In this document: positions 6,720 through 14,092 of the stretch, piece by piece
Numbering within the stretch: position 1 is the first letter of the stretch
Layout: each line of letters opens with the position of its first letter
DNA from: Clostridiales bacterium
GTDB lineage: Bacteria > Bacillota > Clostridia > Oscillospirales > Butyricicoccaceae
DNA length: 16,095 nt
Assembly: GCA_019418305.1 (NCBI GenBank)
Contig: DYCA01000035.1
Span: 1-16,095, forward strand
Direction: 5' to 3'
Translations under genes and position numbers: made by a program
The notes under the pieces: generated by a model
Seen by the model: only the letters and a program-made list of their open reading frames with translations
Database searches by the model: none
Told to the model about the DNA's origin: nothing

Positions 6720-7710
6720 TGAACACACCTACCGCAGCATGAATAACCGCATTGCACCGTCTGATACACTGGTCAGCGATACACTGACGCGCATCCATCA
6801 GGGACAGCGGCCCAAACGCCGCCTGCGGCGCGGCATCGCTGCGGCGTTTGCCGCAGTGATTGCGTTGGGCGGCACGGCGGCTGCCCTGCATATTACCGAT
6901 CAGCTTCCTGCGTTGTATGCCGCGGTATCCCGCTTTCTGTCCCCGGTGGAGCAGTCCTGCACGCAGAACGGTATCACGCTGCAAGTGGAATCCGCCTATT
7001 GGGAGGGGCATACAGTCTGTATCGTCTTTACTTTGCAGGATACGCAAGGCAATCGTCTGACAGCCGACGACCTGTGGCTGGACGACTATCGAATCGACGG
7101 CTGGACACAGGGCAGCGGCAGTTATCAGTTGCTGAACTGGGACGAAGGTACCCAAACCGCCACCTTTTTCGCTGAATTTTCCGTTCTCAACTGTACGCTG
7201 GATGCCGCAGAGCCACTGACCTTTTCGGTCGGCACTATACACCCCGTCCTGTCCCGTCTGGATGGTGAAGAGTTGCCGGTTTCTCTGTCCGATGTACCGA
7301 CCAAGGCGGCCGTGCAGCCACATATATTAAGCAGCTGCAGCTTGCCGGACGACAGCCAAACGCCGCAAAGCTATGATTTTCTTGCTCCGCAGATACCGCT
7401 CTGGGAAAGCGAGGACGGTCTATTCAGTATATCCGCCGCCACATATCAGAACGGCTGGCTGCACCTGCAATTGTGCACGGACGAAACAGCCGGTGCCAGC
7501 GGCCTGCTGGAACTGCTTGACGCAAACGGTCAGCCGGTTGATATCAACGCCTCGTACAGCTATACCGACAGCGGCCTGCATTATACGGAAACCGTCTACG
7601 CCCTGCCGCAAAGCGCGCTTTCCGGCTGTGTACCGGTGCTCTACGGCTCGGTGACCGGAACTGCCATCCAAGGCGACTGGCGTGTCACCTTCCAACTGGA
7701 AGACCAATAA
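6709..7710 (+). CDS. Membrane-anchored DUF4179-like protein, probable anti-sigma factor
   Basis: The 333-residue protein has a short N-terminal cytoplasmic part (1-40) with the basic patch RPKRRLRR (34-41), one transmembrane helix (about 42-61) and a large extracytoplasmic domain. The layout and the segment FLSPVEQSCTQNGITLQVESAYWEG (76-100, just after the membrane helix) resemble DUF4179 proteins, which are regularly encoded right after ECF sigma factors in Clostridia. The inferred role is to bind the sigma factor at the membrane and release it on an outside signal. The start overlaps the sigma gene by 11 bases, with AAAGGAG inside it. No zinc-binding HxxxCxxC anti-sigma motif is present. 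A terminator at 7724-7759 follows. Confidence 0.8.
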   Translation: MSFDEHTYRSMNNRIAPSDTLVSDTLTRIHQGQRPKRRLRRGIAAAFAAVIALGGTAAALHITDQLPALYAAVSRFLSPVEQSCTQNGITLQVESAYWEGHTVCIVFTLQDTQGNRLTADDLWLDDYRIDGWTQGSGSYQLLNWDEGTQTATFFAEFSVLNCTLDAAEPLTFSVGTIHPVLSRLDGEELPVSLSDVPTKAAVQPHILSSCSLPDDSQTPQSYDFLAPQIPLWESEDGLFSISAATYQNGWLHLQLCTDETAGASGLLELLDANGQPVDINASYSYTDSGLHYTETVYALPQSALSGCVPVLYGSVTGTAIQGDWRVTFQLEDQ

Positions 7711-7723
7711 CCGCTTCAGGCAC

Positions 7724-7759
7724 AAAAAGGCTTCGGAATCCTGTGGTTCCGAAGCCTTT
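7724..7759. terminator. Bidirectional terminator between anti-sigma gene and acpP
   Basis: A 13-bp perfect stem (7726-7738 with 7747-7759) with an 8-base loop lies between two converging transcripts. The minus-strand side has a clean run of five T's (A's at 7724-7728), so it is strongest as the end of the fatty-acid operon; the plus-strand T tract (TTTCTTCTG) is broken and weaker. Confidence 0.9.
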
Positions 7760-7777
7760 CTTCTGCTTTGCAGCAAA

Positions 7778-8005
7778 TTAGTTCTGATGCTCCTCGATAT
7801 ACTTGACAATGTCACCGATGGTGCTCATCTGAGTAGCCTCTTCGTCAGAAATCGTCACGCCGAAGTTCTCTTCGAGGTCCATCATCAGCTCAACAACGTC
7901 CAGAGAGTCCGCGTTCAGATCTTCCTTTACCTTGGTATCCATGGTCATGGTGGAAGCGTCGGCATCGAACTTGTCAGCCAGGATCTCGCAAACCTTTTCA
8001 AACAT
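7778..8005 (-). CDS. acpP: Acyl carrier protein
   Basis: The 75-residue acidic protein is a typical ACP. The phosphopantetheine attachment site is Ser34 in LNADSLDVVELMMDLEE, with the usual helix II and the C-terminal helix around TIGDIVKYIEEHQ. It carries growing acyl chains as thioesters for FabH, FabF, FabG, FabZ and FabK in the cytoplasm. It is the last gene of the operon, five bases after the accA stop; its AAGGAG lies inside the last codons of accA, so translation is coupled. In many related clusters acpP sits between fabH and fabK, so this position is unusual. The transcript ends at 7724-7759. Confidence 0.97.
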   Translation of the reverse strand: MFEKVCEILADKFDADASTMTMDTKVKEDLNADSLDVVELMMDLEENFGVTISDEEATQMSTIGDIVKYIEEHQN

Positions 8006-8010
8006 GGGAA

Positions 8011-8829
8011 TTACACTCCTTCATTTTCATCTTGATTTATTTGTCTGAAAATCCCGATTTTGCGGAACTTTTCATACCGTTTTTGCAGCATCGTATCCAT
8101 ATCCGGCTCGGCAGCCAGCTCTGCAAGCTGATCGCGCAGCGCACGACCCACATTGCGGATAAGCTGTGCATTCGTCTGTCCCTCGGGCACAATGCCTTCA
8201 ATCATGCCGAAATTATATAAGTCCTGCGCGGTAATACGCAAGGTATCCGCAGCCTCGGCCTCACGGCTGGGATCTTTCCACAGGATAGATGCGCAGCCGC
8301 GCGGCGAAATGACCGAATACAATGCATTTTCCAGCATCAGCACGCGATCGGCCACGGCCAGCGCCAGCGCACCGCCCGATCCGCCTTCGCCCGTCACAAT
8401 CGAGATGACCGGCGTGCGCAGTTCAATAAACTCATACAGGCAGCGGGCAATCGCCTCGCCCTGTCCGCGCTCCTCCGCGCCCACGCCCGGAAATGCGCCG
8501 GTCGTATCGACCAGGCATATCACAGGACGATGGAATTTCTCCGCCTGATGCGCAAGTCGCAACGCCTTACGGTAACCCTCCGGATTGGCCATTCCAAAGT
8601 TCGCGGCCATCTTTTCCTCGGTCGTCTTGCCCTTACGGTGGCCGATGACAGTCACCGGCATGCCGTTGAACAGGCCAATGCCCGCGCAAATCGCATGATC
8701 CTCGCCAAAATACCGATCGCCGTGCAGCTCGACAAAATCGGTGAACAGCTCACCAATATAGTCCTCGATCTGTGGACGCTTAGGATCATGGATGATGCGC
8801 ATTTTTTCACTTGCAGGTTTATTCGCCAT
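8011..8829 (-). CDS. accA: Acetyl-CoA carboxylase carboxyltransferase, alpha subunit
   Basis: The 272-residue protein is AccA, which with AccD moves the carboxyl group from carboxybiotin on AccB to acetyl-CoA. Visible signatures are LHGDRYFGEDHA (35-46), GHRKGKTTEEKMAANFGMANPEGY (63-86), DTTGAFPGVGAEERGQGEAIA (108-128), the oxyanion-type EGGSGGALALAVADRV (148-163) and YSVISPRGCASILWKD (171-186). It is shorter than E. coli AccA (about 319), lacking mostly N-terminal sequence, as in many Firmicutes. In the last motif Arg replaces the common Glu of SPEG. The ATG overlaps the 3' end of accD by 11 bases; its own ribosome binding site is weak, which suggests coupling and equal amounts of the two subunits. 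Confidence 0.97.
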   Translation of the reverse strand: MANKPASEKMRIIHDPKRPQIEDYIGELFTDFVELHGDRYFGEDHAICAGIGLFNGMPVTVIGHRKGKTTEEKMAANFGMANPEGYRKALRLAHQAEKFHRPVICLVDTTGAFPGVGAEERGQGEAIARCLYEFIELRTPVISIVTGEGGSGGALALAVADRVLMLENALYSVISPRGCASILWKDPSREAEAADTLRITAQDLYNFGMIEGIVPEGQTNAQLIRNVGRALRDQLAELAAEPDMDTMLQKRYEKFRKIGIFRQINQDENEGV

Positions 8830-9694
8830 AGTGCCACACCTGCCGTTTCTTGGGTTTGGGCTGTCGATGGTGCTTCAGAAGCGTCTCGAGCGTGCCCTTT
8901 AGCTTGTTACGCGGAACTATTTTATCACAGAAGCCGTGCGAAAGCAAGAACTCGGACGACTGAAAATCGTCCGGCAGTGTCTCGCCGATTGTGCCTTCGA
9001 TAACGCGTCGTCCGGCAAAGCCGATGGTCGTACGCGGCTCAGCGAGGATAATGTCGCCCAGCATGGCAAACGACGCAGTGACGCCGCCGGTGGTCGGGTC
9101 GGTCAGCACGGTGATATACAACAGCCCTGCGTCTGAGTGCCGGCGCGCCGCCGCCGAAACCTTAGCCATTTGCAGCAGAGAGAACATGCCCTCCTGCATG
9201 CGCGCGCCGCCCGAACAGGTAAACAGTACCACAGGCAGACCTTTTTCGGTCGCGTATTCAAACAGGCGGGTCAGCTTTTCGCCCACCACCGAGCCCATGG
9301 ACGCCATCATGAAATGACTGTCCATCACGCCGATGCAGGTTTCTACCCCGCCGATGCGGCACACGCCGGTCTTGACTGCGTCCGGCATGCCGACCTTTTC
9401 AGCCAGCTGCGCCGCCTTGTCCGCGTAACCCGGAAAATCAATCGGGTCGGCAGGCGCCAGATCGGCATACAACTCCATAAAGCTGTCCTTATCCGCGATC
9501 TGACGAATGCGCGTGCGCGCGAGCAGCCGCCCGTATCGGCCGCAATGCGGGCACACATACAGATTTTTACCATAGGCATAGGCTTTCAGCTCTGCGCCGC
9601 AGCCTTTGCACTTGACTACCTTGACGCCCGTTTCCTCCTGCGGCTTCATCTCCATAGAGGTTTCCCGCGTTTTCTGGAATAAATCGAGCAGCAT
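8819..9694 (-). CDS. accD: Acetyl-CoA carboxylase carboxyltransferase, beta subunit
   Basis: The 291-residue protein is AccD. An N-terminal zinc ribbon is complete (Cys29, Cys32, Cys48, Cys51 in CKGC and CPHC), followed by the crotonase-like carboxyltransferase domain with FTCSGGARMQEGMFSLLQMAK and the DPTTGGVTASFAMLGDIILAEP segment, ending with FAGRRVIEGTIGETLPDDFQSSEFLL. It forms the transferase heterotetramer with AccA. The ATG at 9694 has GGGAGG eight bases before it and follows accC by 18 bp. The 11-base overlap with accA supports coupled translation. Confidence 0.97.
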   Translation of the reverse strand: MLLDLFQKTRETSMEMKPQEETGVKVVKCKGCGAELKAYAYGKNLYVCPHCGRYGRLLARTRIRQIADKDSFMELYADLAPADPIDFPGYADKAAQLAEKVGMPDAVKTGVCRIGGVETCIGVMDSHFMMASMGSVVGEKLTRLFEYATEKGLPVVLFTCSGGARMQEGMFSLLQMAKVSAAARRHSDAGLLYITVLTDPTTGGVTASFAMLGDIILAEPRTTIGFAGRRVIEGTIGETLPDDFQSSEFLLSHGFCDKIVPRNKLKGTLETLLKHHRQPKPKKRQVWHYGE

Positions 9695-9712
9695 GGCGCT
9701 TCCTCCCCTCTT

Positions 9713-11059
9713 TTATCGCTCAAAATCTCCGTTTGCAATCGAATTGACGTTAAACTCCGCGTCCTCAAATGCTTTGGAACGCAGAATGTGCATCTGATAG
9801 TCCGTGCCGGTCACGACGCCCTCAAACAGCGTTTCCGCCAGCGCCCGACGCATACGGGCAATCGCCTGCTGCCGGTCCGCGCCGTAGACAATCAGCTTGC
9901 CTATCATGGAATCATAGAACGGCGGGATTTTATACCCCTGATACGCCGCTGTATCCATGCGCACACCCGGTCCGCCCGGCAGATGCATGGACACCAGTGT
10001 GCCCGGGCAGGGCGCGAAGTCGCGCGACGGATCCTCCGCATTGATGCGGCATTCAATCGCATGGCCGCGCAGCTCCAGATCATCCTGTGTAAAGGACAGC
10101 GGCTCACCCGCCGCCACACGGATCTGCTCGCAAACCAGGTCAACGCCTGTCACCTGCTCGGTGACCGGATGCTCAACCTGAATGCGGGTATTCATCTCGC
10201 AGAAATAGAAGTTGCGGTCGCTGTCGACCAGAAATTCAATCGTTCCCGCGTTGCGGTAGCCCACGCGCTTTGCCAGATCCACTGCCGCCTTGGTCATTTT
10301 CGCGCGCAGCTCAGGTGTGACAAAGGCCGACGGGCTTTCCTCGATCAGCTTCTGGTGGCGGCGCTGCACCGAGCACTCGCGCTCAAACAGATGCACCACA
10401 TTGCCGAAACTGTCTCCCAGAATCTGCACCTCGATATGGCGCGGATTATGAATATATTTTTCCATGTACAGGCGGCCGTCGCCAAAGTTTGCGACCGCTT
10501 CCGCCGCTGCGCTGTCGTATGCGTCCTTGAGGCCGCGCACGTCCTGCGCCACGCGGATGCCTTTGCCGCCGCCACCGGAGGCCGCCTTGAGCATGACCGG
10601 ATAGCCAATGCGCTCTGCCTCGGACAGTGCTTCGTCAAAATCGCGCAGCGGGCCGTCCGTCCCCAACGCGACCGGAACGCCCGCCGCAATCGCGTTGCGC
10701 TTGGCCTCGGATTTATCGCCCATCAGGCGGATAGTCGCGGCGGTCGGTCCGATGAAGGCCAGACCGGCCTGCGTAGTCCGCTCGGCAAAGTCCGGGTTTT
10801 CGGACAAAAAACCGAAGCCCGGATGAATCGCCTGACACCCCGACGCAAGCGCCGCCGAAATGATATTATCCATATTCAAATAGCTGTCCGCCGCGCGGGC
10901 CGGACCGATGCACACCGCTTCGTCCGCAATTTGCGCGTGCAGCGCTTCGCGGTCAGCCTCGGAGTACACCGCGACCGAAATCACACCCAAGTCGCGGCAC
11001 GCCTGAATGATGCGGACCGCGATTTCTCCGCGGTTCGCAATGAGTACCTTTTGAAACAT
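9713..11059 (-). CDS. accC: Acetyl-CoA carboxylase, biotin carboxylase subunit
   Basis: This 448-residue ATP-grasp enzyme carboxylates the biotin on AccB using ATP and bicarbonate. It has the normal length and motifs: MFQKVLIANRGEIAVRIIQA at the start, HPGFGFLSENPDFAE (79-93), the glycine-rich ATP loop SGGGGKGIRV (161-170), the LFERECSVQRRHQKLIEE segment (224-241) and EMNTRIQVEHPVTEQVTG (288-305), followed by the C-terminal biotin-carboxylase domain. The ATG at 11059 is chosen because it gives the conserved family N-terminus; the frame is open 26 codons further up, but that part runs through fabZ and is not accC-like. The gap to fabZ is 13 bp, with a G-rich ribosome binding site. Confidence 0.97.
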   Translation of the reverse strand: MFQKVLIANRGEIAVRIIQACRDLGVISVAVYSEADREALHAQIADEAVCIGPARAADSYLNMDNIISAALASGCQAIHPGFGFLSENPDFAERTTQAGLAFIGPTAATIRLMGDKSEAKRNAIAAGVPVALGTDGPLRDFDEALSEAERIGYPVMLKAASGGGGKGIRVAQDVRGLKDAYDSAAAEAVANFGDGRLYMEKYIHNPRHIEVQILGDSFGNVVHLFERECSVQRRHQKLIEESPSAFVTPELRAKMTKAAVDLAKRVGYRNAGTIEFLVDSDRNFYFCEMNTRIQVEHPVTEQVTGVDLVCEQIRVAAGEPLSFTQDDLELRGHAIECRINAEDPSRDFAPCPGTLVSMHLPGGPGVRMDTAAYQGYKIPPFYDSMIGKLIVYGADRQQAIARMRRALAETLFEGVVTGTDYQMHILRSKAFEDAEFNVNSIANGDFER

Positions 11060-11072
11060 GTCTTTCCCCGCC

Positions 11073-11498
11073 TCAGTCCATGATGACCATGCACTTGATC
11101 TCCGCCTCGGCTGCCTTCTGGTCGCCCACCCAGGCAACGCCCTCGGCTACCGCCATCGGGCCGCGGCGCTTGATGAACTTGACCTCCAGCCGCAGCGTAT
11201 CGCCCGGCTTTGCCATCGCGCGGAATTTGGCCTTGTCGATGCCGGTATACACCGCGGTCTTGCCGCGAAACTCGGGAATGGACAACAGCGCCACGCCGCC
11301 GACCTGTGCCAGCGCCTCCAGACGGAACACTGCAGGCATGATCGGGTTGCCCGGGAAGTGTCCCTGGAAGAAAAACTCGTCTCCCGTCAGGTGCAGCGTA
11401 CCAACCGCGTGCTCCTCATCCATTTCAAGGATTTCGTCCACCAGCAGCATGGGCGGACGATGCGGCAGGATCTCCATGATCTGTTCTTTATTCAGCAT
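11073..11498 (-). CDS. fabZ: 3-hydroxyacyl-ACP dehydratase FabZ
   Basis: The 141-residue hot-dog-fold protein dehydrates 3-hydroxyacyl-ACP to trans-2-enoyl-ACP. It opens with the family pattern ILPHRPPMLLVDEI (10-23) and carries the catalytic His in FQGHFPGNPIMP (43-54 region) and the catalytic Glu in LEALAQVGG. The helix between them reads MPAVFRLEALAQ, where almost all FabZ proteins have MPGVLxxEALAQ; the Gly-to-Ala and Leu-to-Phe changes and an Arg in the helix are unusual. No fabA or fabM is seen in the cluster, so unsaturated chain formation must be encoded elsewhere, be done by this enzyme, or be absent. The ATG has GAGGT about nine bases upstream and a likely internal promoter before it. 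Confidence 0.94.
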   Translation of the reverse strand: MLNKEQIMEILPHRPPMLLVDEILEMDEEHAVGTLHLTGDEFFFQGHFPGNPIMPAVFRLEALAQVGGVALLSIPEFRGKTAVYTGIDKAKFRAMAKPGDTLRLEVKFIKRRGPMAVAEGVAWVGDQKAAEAEIKCMVIMD

Positions 11499-11532
11499 AT
11501 ATCTTATACCTCTTTCTCATCCAGCGCAAGCG

Positions 11533-11562
11533 ATTTTATCAATCTAATGCTTTTTTATTCAA
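11533..11562 (-). promoter_or_regulatory. Possible internal promoter before fabZ
   Basis: In the 94-bp accB-fabZ gap, the largest in the operon, TTGAAT (11557-11562), an 18-base spacer and TAAAAT (11533-11538) form a plausible minus-strand promoter. It would give a shorter transcript of fabZ-accC-accD-accA-acpP. Confidence 0.5.
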
Positions 11563-11565
11563 GAC

Positions 11566-11587
11566 AGGGGGCTTTGAAAAGCCCCCT
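11566..11587 (-). promoter_or_regulatory. GC-rich hairpin just after accB
   Basis: A 9-bp stem (AGGGGGCTT arm 11566-11574 with 11579-11587) closes the loop TGAA and begins only a few bases past the accB stop on the minus strand. It is followed by TGTCTTG rather than a clean T tract, so it may act as a partial terminator or an RNA-processing/stability element instead of a full terminator. Confidence 0.6.
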
Positions 11588-11592
11588 TAACC

Positions 11593-12060
11593 TCATTCAA
11601 TGATAACAACCGTCTGGTTATACTCGACCATGTCGCCCGGCTGCGCCAGAATGCGCACGACCGTGCCGTCGCACGGCGCCTTGATCTCATTCATGGTCTT
11701 CATCGCCTCGATGATGAACAGCGTATCGCCCTCCTTGACCTTCTGGCCGACCAGCACAAACGGCGGCGCATCCGGTGCGGGAGAAGAATAGAACGTACCC
11801 ACCAGCGGGCTTTTGACCGGCGTACCTGCGGGCAGCTCTTCGGCTGCCTCGGCAGCGGGAGCCGCTTCGCCCGCAGCGGCAGGCGCAGCAGCAGGTGCCG
11901 CTGCAACGGGCGCGGCCGCGACCGGAACCACCGGCGCCGGCGGCGCGGATTTAATCTTGATTTTTACGTCGTCCATCTCCAGCTCAACCTCGCCCAAGCC
12001 TCTGGTCTTGAGCGCATCCATCAGCTCGACGGCAACGTCTTTGAGTTCCTTGATATCCAT
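11593..12060 (-). CDS. accB: Acetyl-CoA carboxylase, biotin carboxyl carrier protein
   Basis: The 155-residue BCCP has three parts: an N-terminal helical region (1-38), a long Ala/Pro linker (about 39-80) and the biotinyl domain (81-155). The biotin is attached to Lys121 in IIEAMKTMNEI, and the domain ends with the usual GDMVEYNQTVVIIE strand. It shuttles the carboxyl group between AccC and AccA/AccD. The ATG is three bases after the fabF stop, with AAGGTG from the end of fabF as its binding site, so the two are coupled. The biotinylating enzyme BirA is not in this window. A hairpin follows directly. Confidence 0.96.
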   Translation of the reverse strand: MDIKELKDVAVELMDALKTRGLGEVELEMDDVKIKIKSAPPAPVVPVAAAPVAAAPAAAPAAAGEAAPAAEAAEELPAGTPVKSPLVGTFYSSPAPDAPPFVLVGQKVKEGDTLFIIEAMKTMNEIKAPCDGTVVRILAQPGDMVEYNQTVVIIE

Positions 12061-12063
12061 ATC

Positions 12064-13293
12064 TTACACCTTCTTAATCAGGATGCAGGCATTGTGTCCG
12101 CCAAAGCCCAGCGCGTTGGAAATCGCTACATTCACCGGCATCTCGACCGCCTTGTTGGGCGTGATGTCCAGATCGCATTCCGGATCGGCCTCCTGATAGC
12201 CGATGGTCGGCGGAATGATGCCGTCACGAATTGCCATGACGCAGGCAATTGCCTCCACCGCCGCCGCGCCGCCAAGCAGGTGGCCGGTCATCGACTTGGT
12301 GGAAGAAACCTTGACTTTATATGCCTCATCACCGAACGCCTTCTTGATGGCGATGGTTTCATACTTTTCGTTGAGCGGAGTCGAAGTGCCGTGCGCATTG
12401 ATATAATCCACATCCGCCGGAGTCAGACCCGCATCTGTAATCGCGCCCAGAATGGCATGCGCCGCCGCTTCGCCGTCGGGCGAAGGGCTGGTGATATGAT
12501 AAGCGTCGCCCGACGCGCCGTAGCCCGCAACCTCTGCCAGAATGGTTGCGCCGCGCGCCTGGGCATGCGACAGGCTCTCGAGCACGAGACAACCTGCACC
12601 CTCGCCCATGACAAAGCCCGAACGTCGTGCGTCGAACGGGATGGATGCACAGGTCGGGTCATCGCCCATGTGCACCGCCTTCATATTCTGAAAGCCCGCC
12701 ATCGAGATCGGAATGATACCATTCTCGGTACCACCGCAGATCACAACATCCTGATAACCGTGACGGATGGTGCGCATCGCCTCGCCGATCGCATGGTTGC
12801 CGGTTGCGCAAGCGGATACCGGGCAGAAGTTCTCACCCTTAAAACCGAAGCGCATCGAGATATAGGCGGCCGCCATGTTGGCGATCATCTCAGGGATGCA
12901 CAGCGGAGACACGCGGCCCGGACCCTTTTCGTTCAGCTTGGGAATCTCCTGCTCGGCAATCTGCAAACCGCCCACGCCCGAACCATAGATAACGCCCGTA
13001 CGGTAGGGGTCAAAATTGCCCTCCGTAAGGCCCGCCTGATCGACCGCCTGCTGGGCTGCGGCCAGCGCAAAGTGGCAGTTAACATCCATGCGGCGCGCCT
13101 CGCGCTTATCCACATATTGGGTCACATCAAAATCCTTGACCTCAGCGGCCAGCTTTACCTTAAAATCGGATACGTCAAACTTGGTAATCGGCCCAACGCC
13201 GCACTTACCGGCCTTGAGCGATGCCCAAAACGTCTCCACGTCATTGCCAACCGGCGTGATTGCGCCCATACCGGTGATGACTACTCGTTCCAT
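12064..13293 (-). CDS. fabF: 3-oxoacyl-ACP synthase II FabF
   Basis: The 409-residue condensing enzyme elongates acyl-ACP with malonyl-ACP. The catalytic triad is intact: Cys162 in VSACATGNHAIG, His301 in NAHGTSTPLN and His338 in STKSMTGHLLGGAA. Other family marks are RVVITGMGAITPVGN at the start and NALGFGGHNA near the end. The ATG at 13293 is preferred: AAGGAG lies eight bases upstream and the protein then begins MERVVITG as in other FabF proteins; a TTG one codon earlier is possible but has worse spacing. It is 59 bp after fabG and 3 bp before accB. No separate fabB is present, so FabF probably does all elongation. Confidence 0.97.
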   Translation of the reverse strand: MERVVITGMGAITPVGNDVETFWASLKAGKCGVGPITKFDVSDFKVKLAAEVKDFDVTQYVDKREARRMDVNCHFALAAAQQAVDQAGLTEGNFDPYRTGVIYGSGVGGLQIAEQEIPKLNEKGPGRVSPLCIPEMIANMAAAYISMRFGFKGENFCPVSACATGNHAIGEAMRTIRHGYQDVVICGGTENGIIPISMAGFQNMKAVHMGDDPTCASIPFDARRSGFVMGEGAGCLVLESLSHAQARGATILAEVAGYGASGDAYHITSPSPDGEAAAHAILGAITDAGLTPADVDYINAHGTSTPLNEKYETIAIKKAFGDEAYKVKVSSTKSMTGHLLGGAAAVEAIACVMAIRDGIIPPTIGYQEADPECDLDITPNKAVEMPVNVAISNALGFGGHNACILIKKV

Positions 13294-13352
13294 CAAAGCA
13301 TCTCCTTTTTTCCCTCATACTCCCTGCGACCAAAGCCTGCCGCGAAACTCAT

Positions 13353-14081
13353 TCAAATCATACCGCCGTCGGCCACAATGACCTGACCGGTGACGTAGCT
13401 TGCCGCGTCTGACGCCAGAAACGCAACCACGCCTGCAATTTCCTCAGGCTTGCCGAAGCGGCCGAGCGAAATCTGCTTAACAGCGCCTTCCTTGACGGCA
13501 TCCGGCAGCACCTGCGTCATATCCGTGTCGATAAAACCGGGCGCAACCGCGTTAACCGTGATACCGCGCGCGCCAAGCTCCTTGCTGGCGGTCTTGGTCA
13601 TGCCAATCAGTCCCGCCTTGGCAGCGGAATAGTTAATCTGGCCCGGGTTGCCCGCAATGCCGGCAACCGAAGCGATATTGATGATACGGCCCTGCTTGGC
13701 ACGCATCATCATCGCGCCGCACTGGCTGAGCATATTGAACGCACCCTTGAGGTTGGTACGAATGACTGCGTCAAACTGGTCCTCCTTCATGCGGACCATC
13801 AAACCGTCGCGCGTGATGCCCGCGTTGTTGACCAGAATATAGGGTACGCCCATCTCTTCCTTGATTTCCTTGAGCGCCGCGCCGCAGGCCTCGTAATCCG
13901 CGACGTCCCACTGCTTGACGACCGCTTTCACGCCGTATGCACGGCACTTTTCCGCGACCGCCTCTGCCTTTTCGACCGAGGACGCGCAGTTGATGACCAC
14001 ATCATGGCCTTCTGCAGCCAGCTTTTCCGAAATGGCTGCGCCAATGCCGCGCGAGCCGCCGGTAACGATTGCAATTCCCAT
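13353..14081 (-). CDS. fabG: 3-oxoacyl-ACP reductase FabG
   Basis: The 242-residue short-chain dehydrogenase reduces 3-oxoacyl-ACP with NADPH. It has the cofactor loop TGGSRGIG (7-14), NNAG (85-88), and the catalytic Ser138, Tyr151 and Lys155 in IINIASVAG and NYSAAKAG, then the FabG-type PGFIDTDMTQVL and the closing VTGQVIVADGGMI. The place between fabK and fabG inside the operon identifies it as the fatty-acid enzyme rather than another member of this large family. The ATG at 14081 has AAGGAG seven bases upstream; the gap to fabK is 11 bp. Confidence 0.97.
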   Translation of the reverse strand: MGIAIVTGGSRGIGAAISEKLAAEGHDVVINCASSVEKAEAVAEKCRAYGVKAVVKQWDVADYEACGAALKEIKEEMGVPYILVNNAGITRDGLMVRMKEDQFDAVIRTNLKGAFNMLSQCGAMMMRAKQGRIINIASVAGIAGNPGQINYSAAKAGLIGMTKTASKELGARGITVNAVAPGFIDTDMTQVLPDAVKEGAVKQISLGRFGKPEEIAGVVAFLASDAASYVTGQVIVADGGMI

Positions 14082-14092
14082 CGTTTATCTCC

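Noticed and set aside
9788..11083. A 431-codon plus-strand frame opposite accC
   Set aside because: Antisense shadow of a certain gene, with Arg/His/Ala-rich composition and no family resemblance.
11060..11137. N-terminal extension of accC by 26 codons
   Set aside because: These codons overlap the end of fabZ in another frame and are not like biotin carboxylase; the ATG at 11059 gives the conserved N-terminus.
11533..11548. Partial likeness to a FabT operator overlapping the internal promoter
   Set aside because: About two thirds of positions fit the consensus I recall, but the symmetry of the site is broken and no fabT is visible; AT-rich promoter DNA can match by chance.
12094..13386. A 430-codon plus-strand frame opposite fabF
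   Set aside because: Antisense shadow of fabF with the same low-complexity, Arg/His-rich composition; no ribosome binding site.
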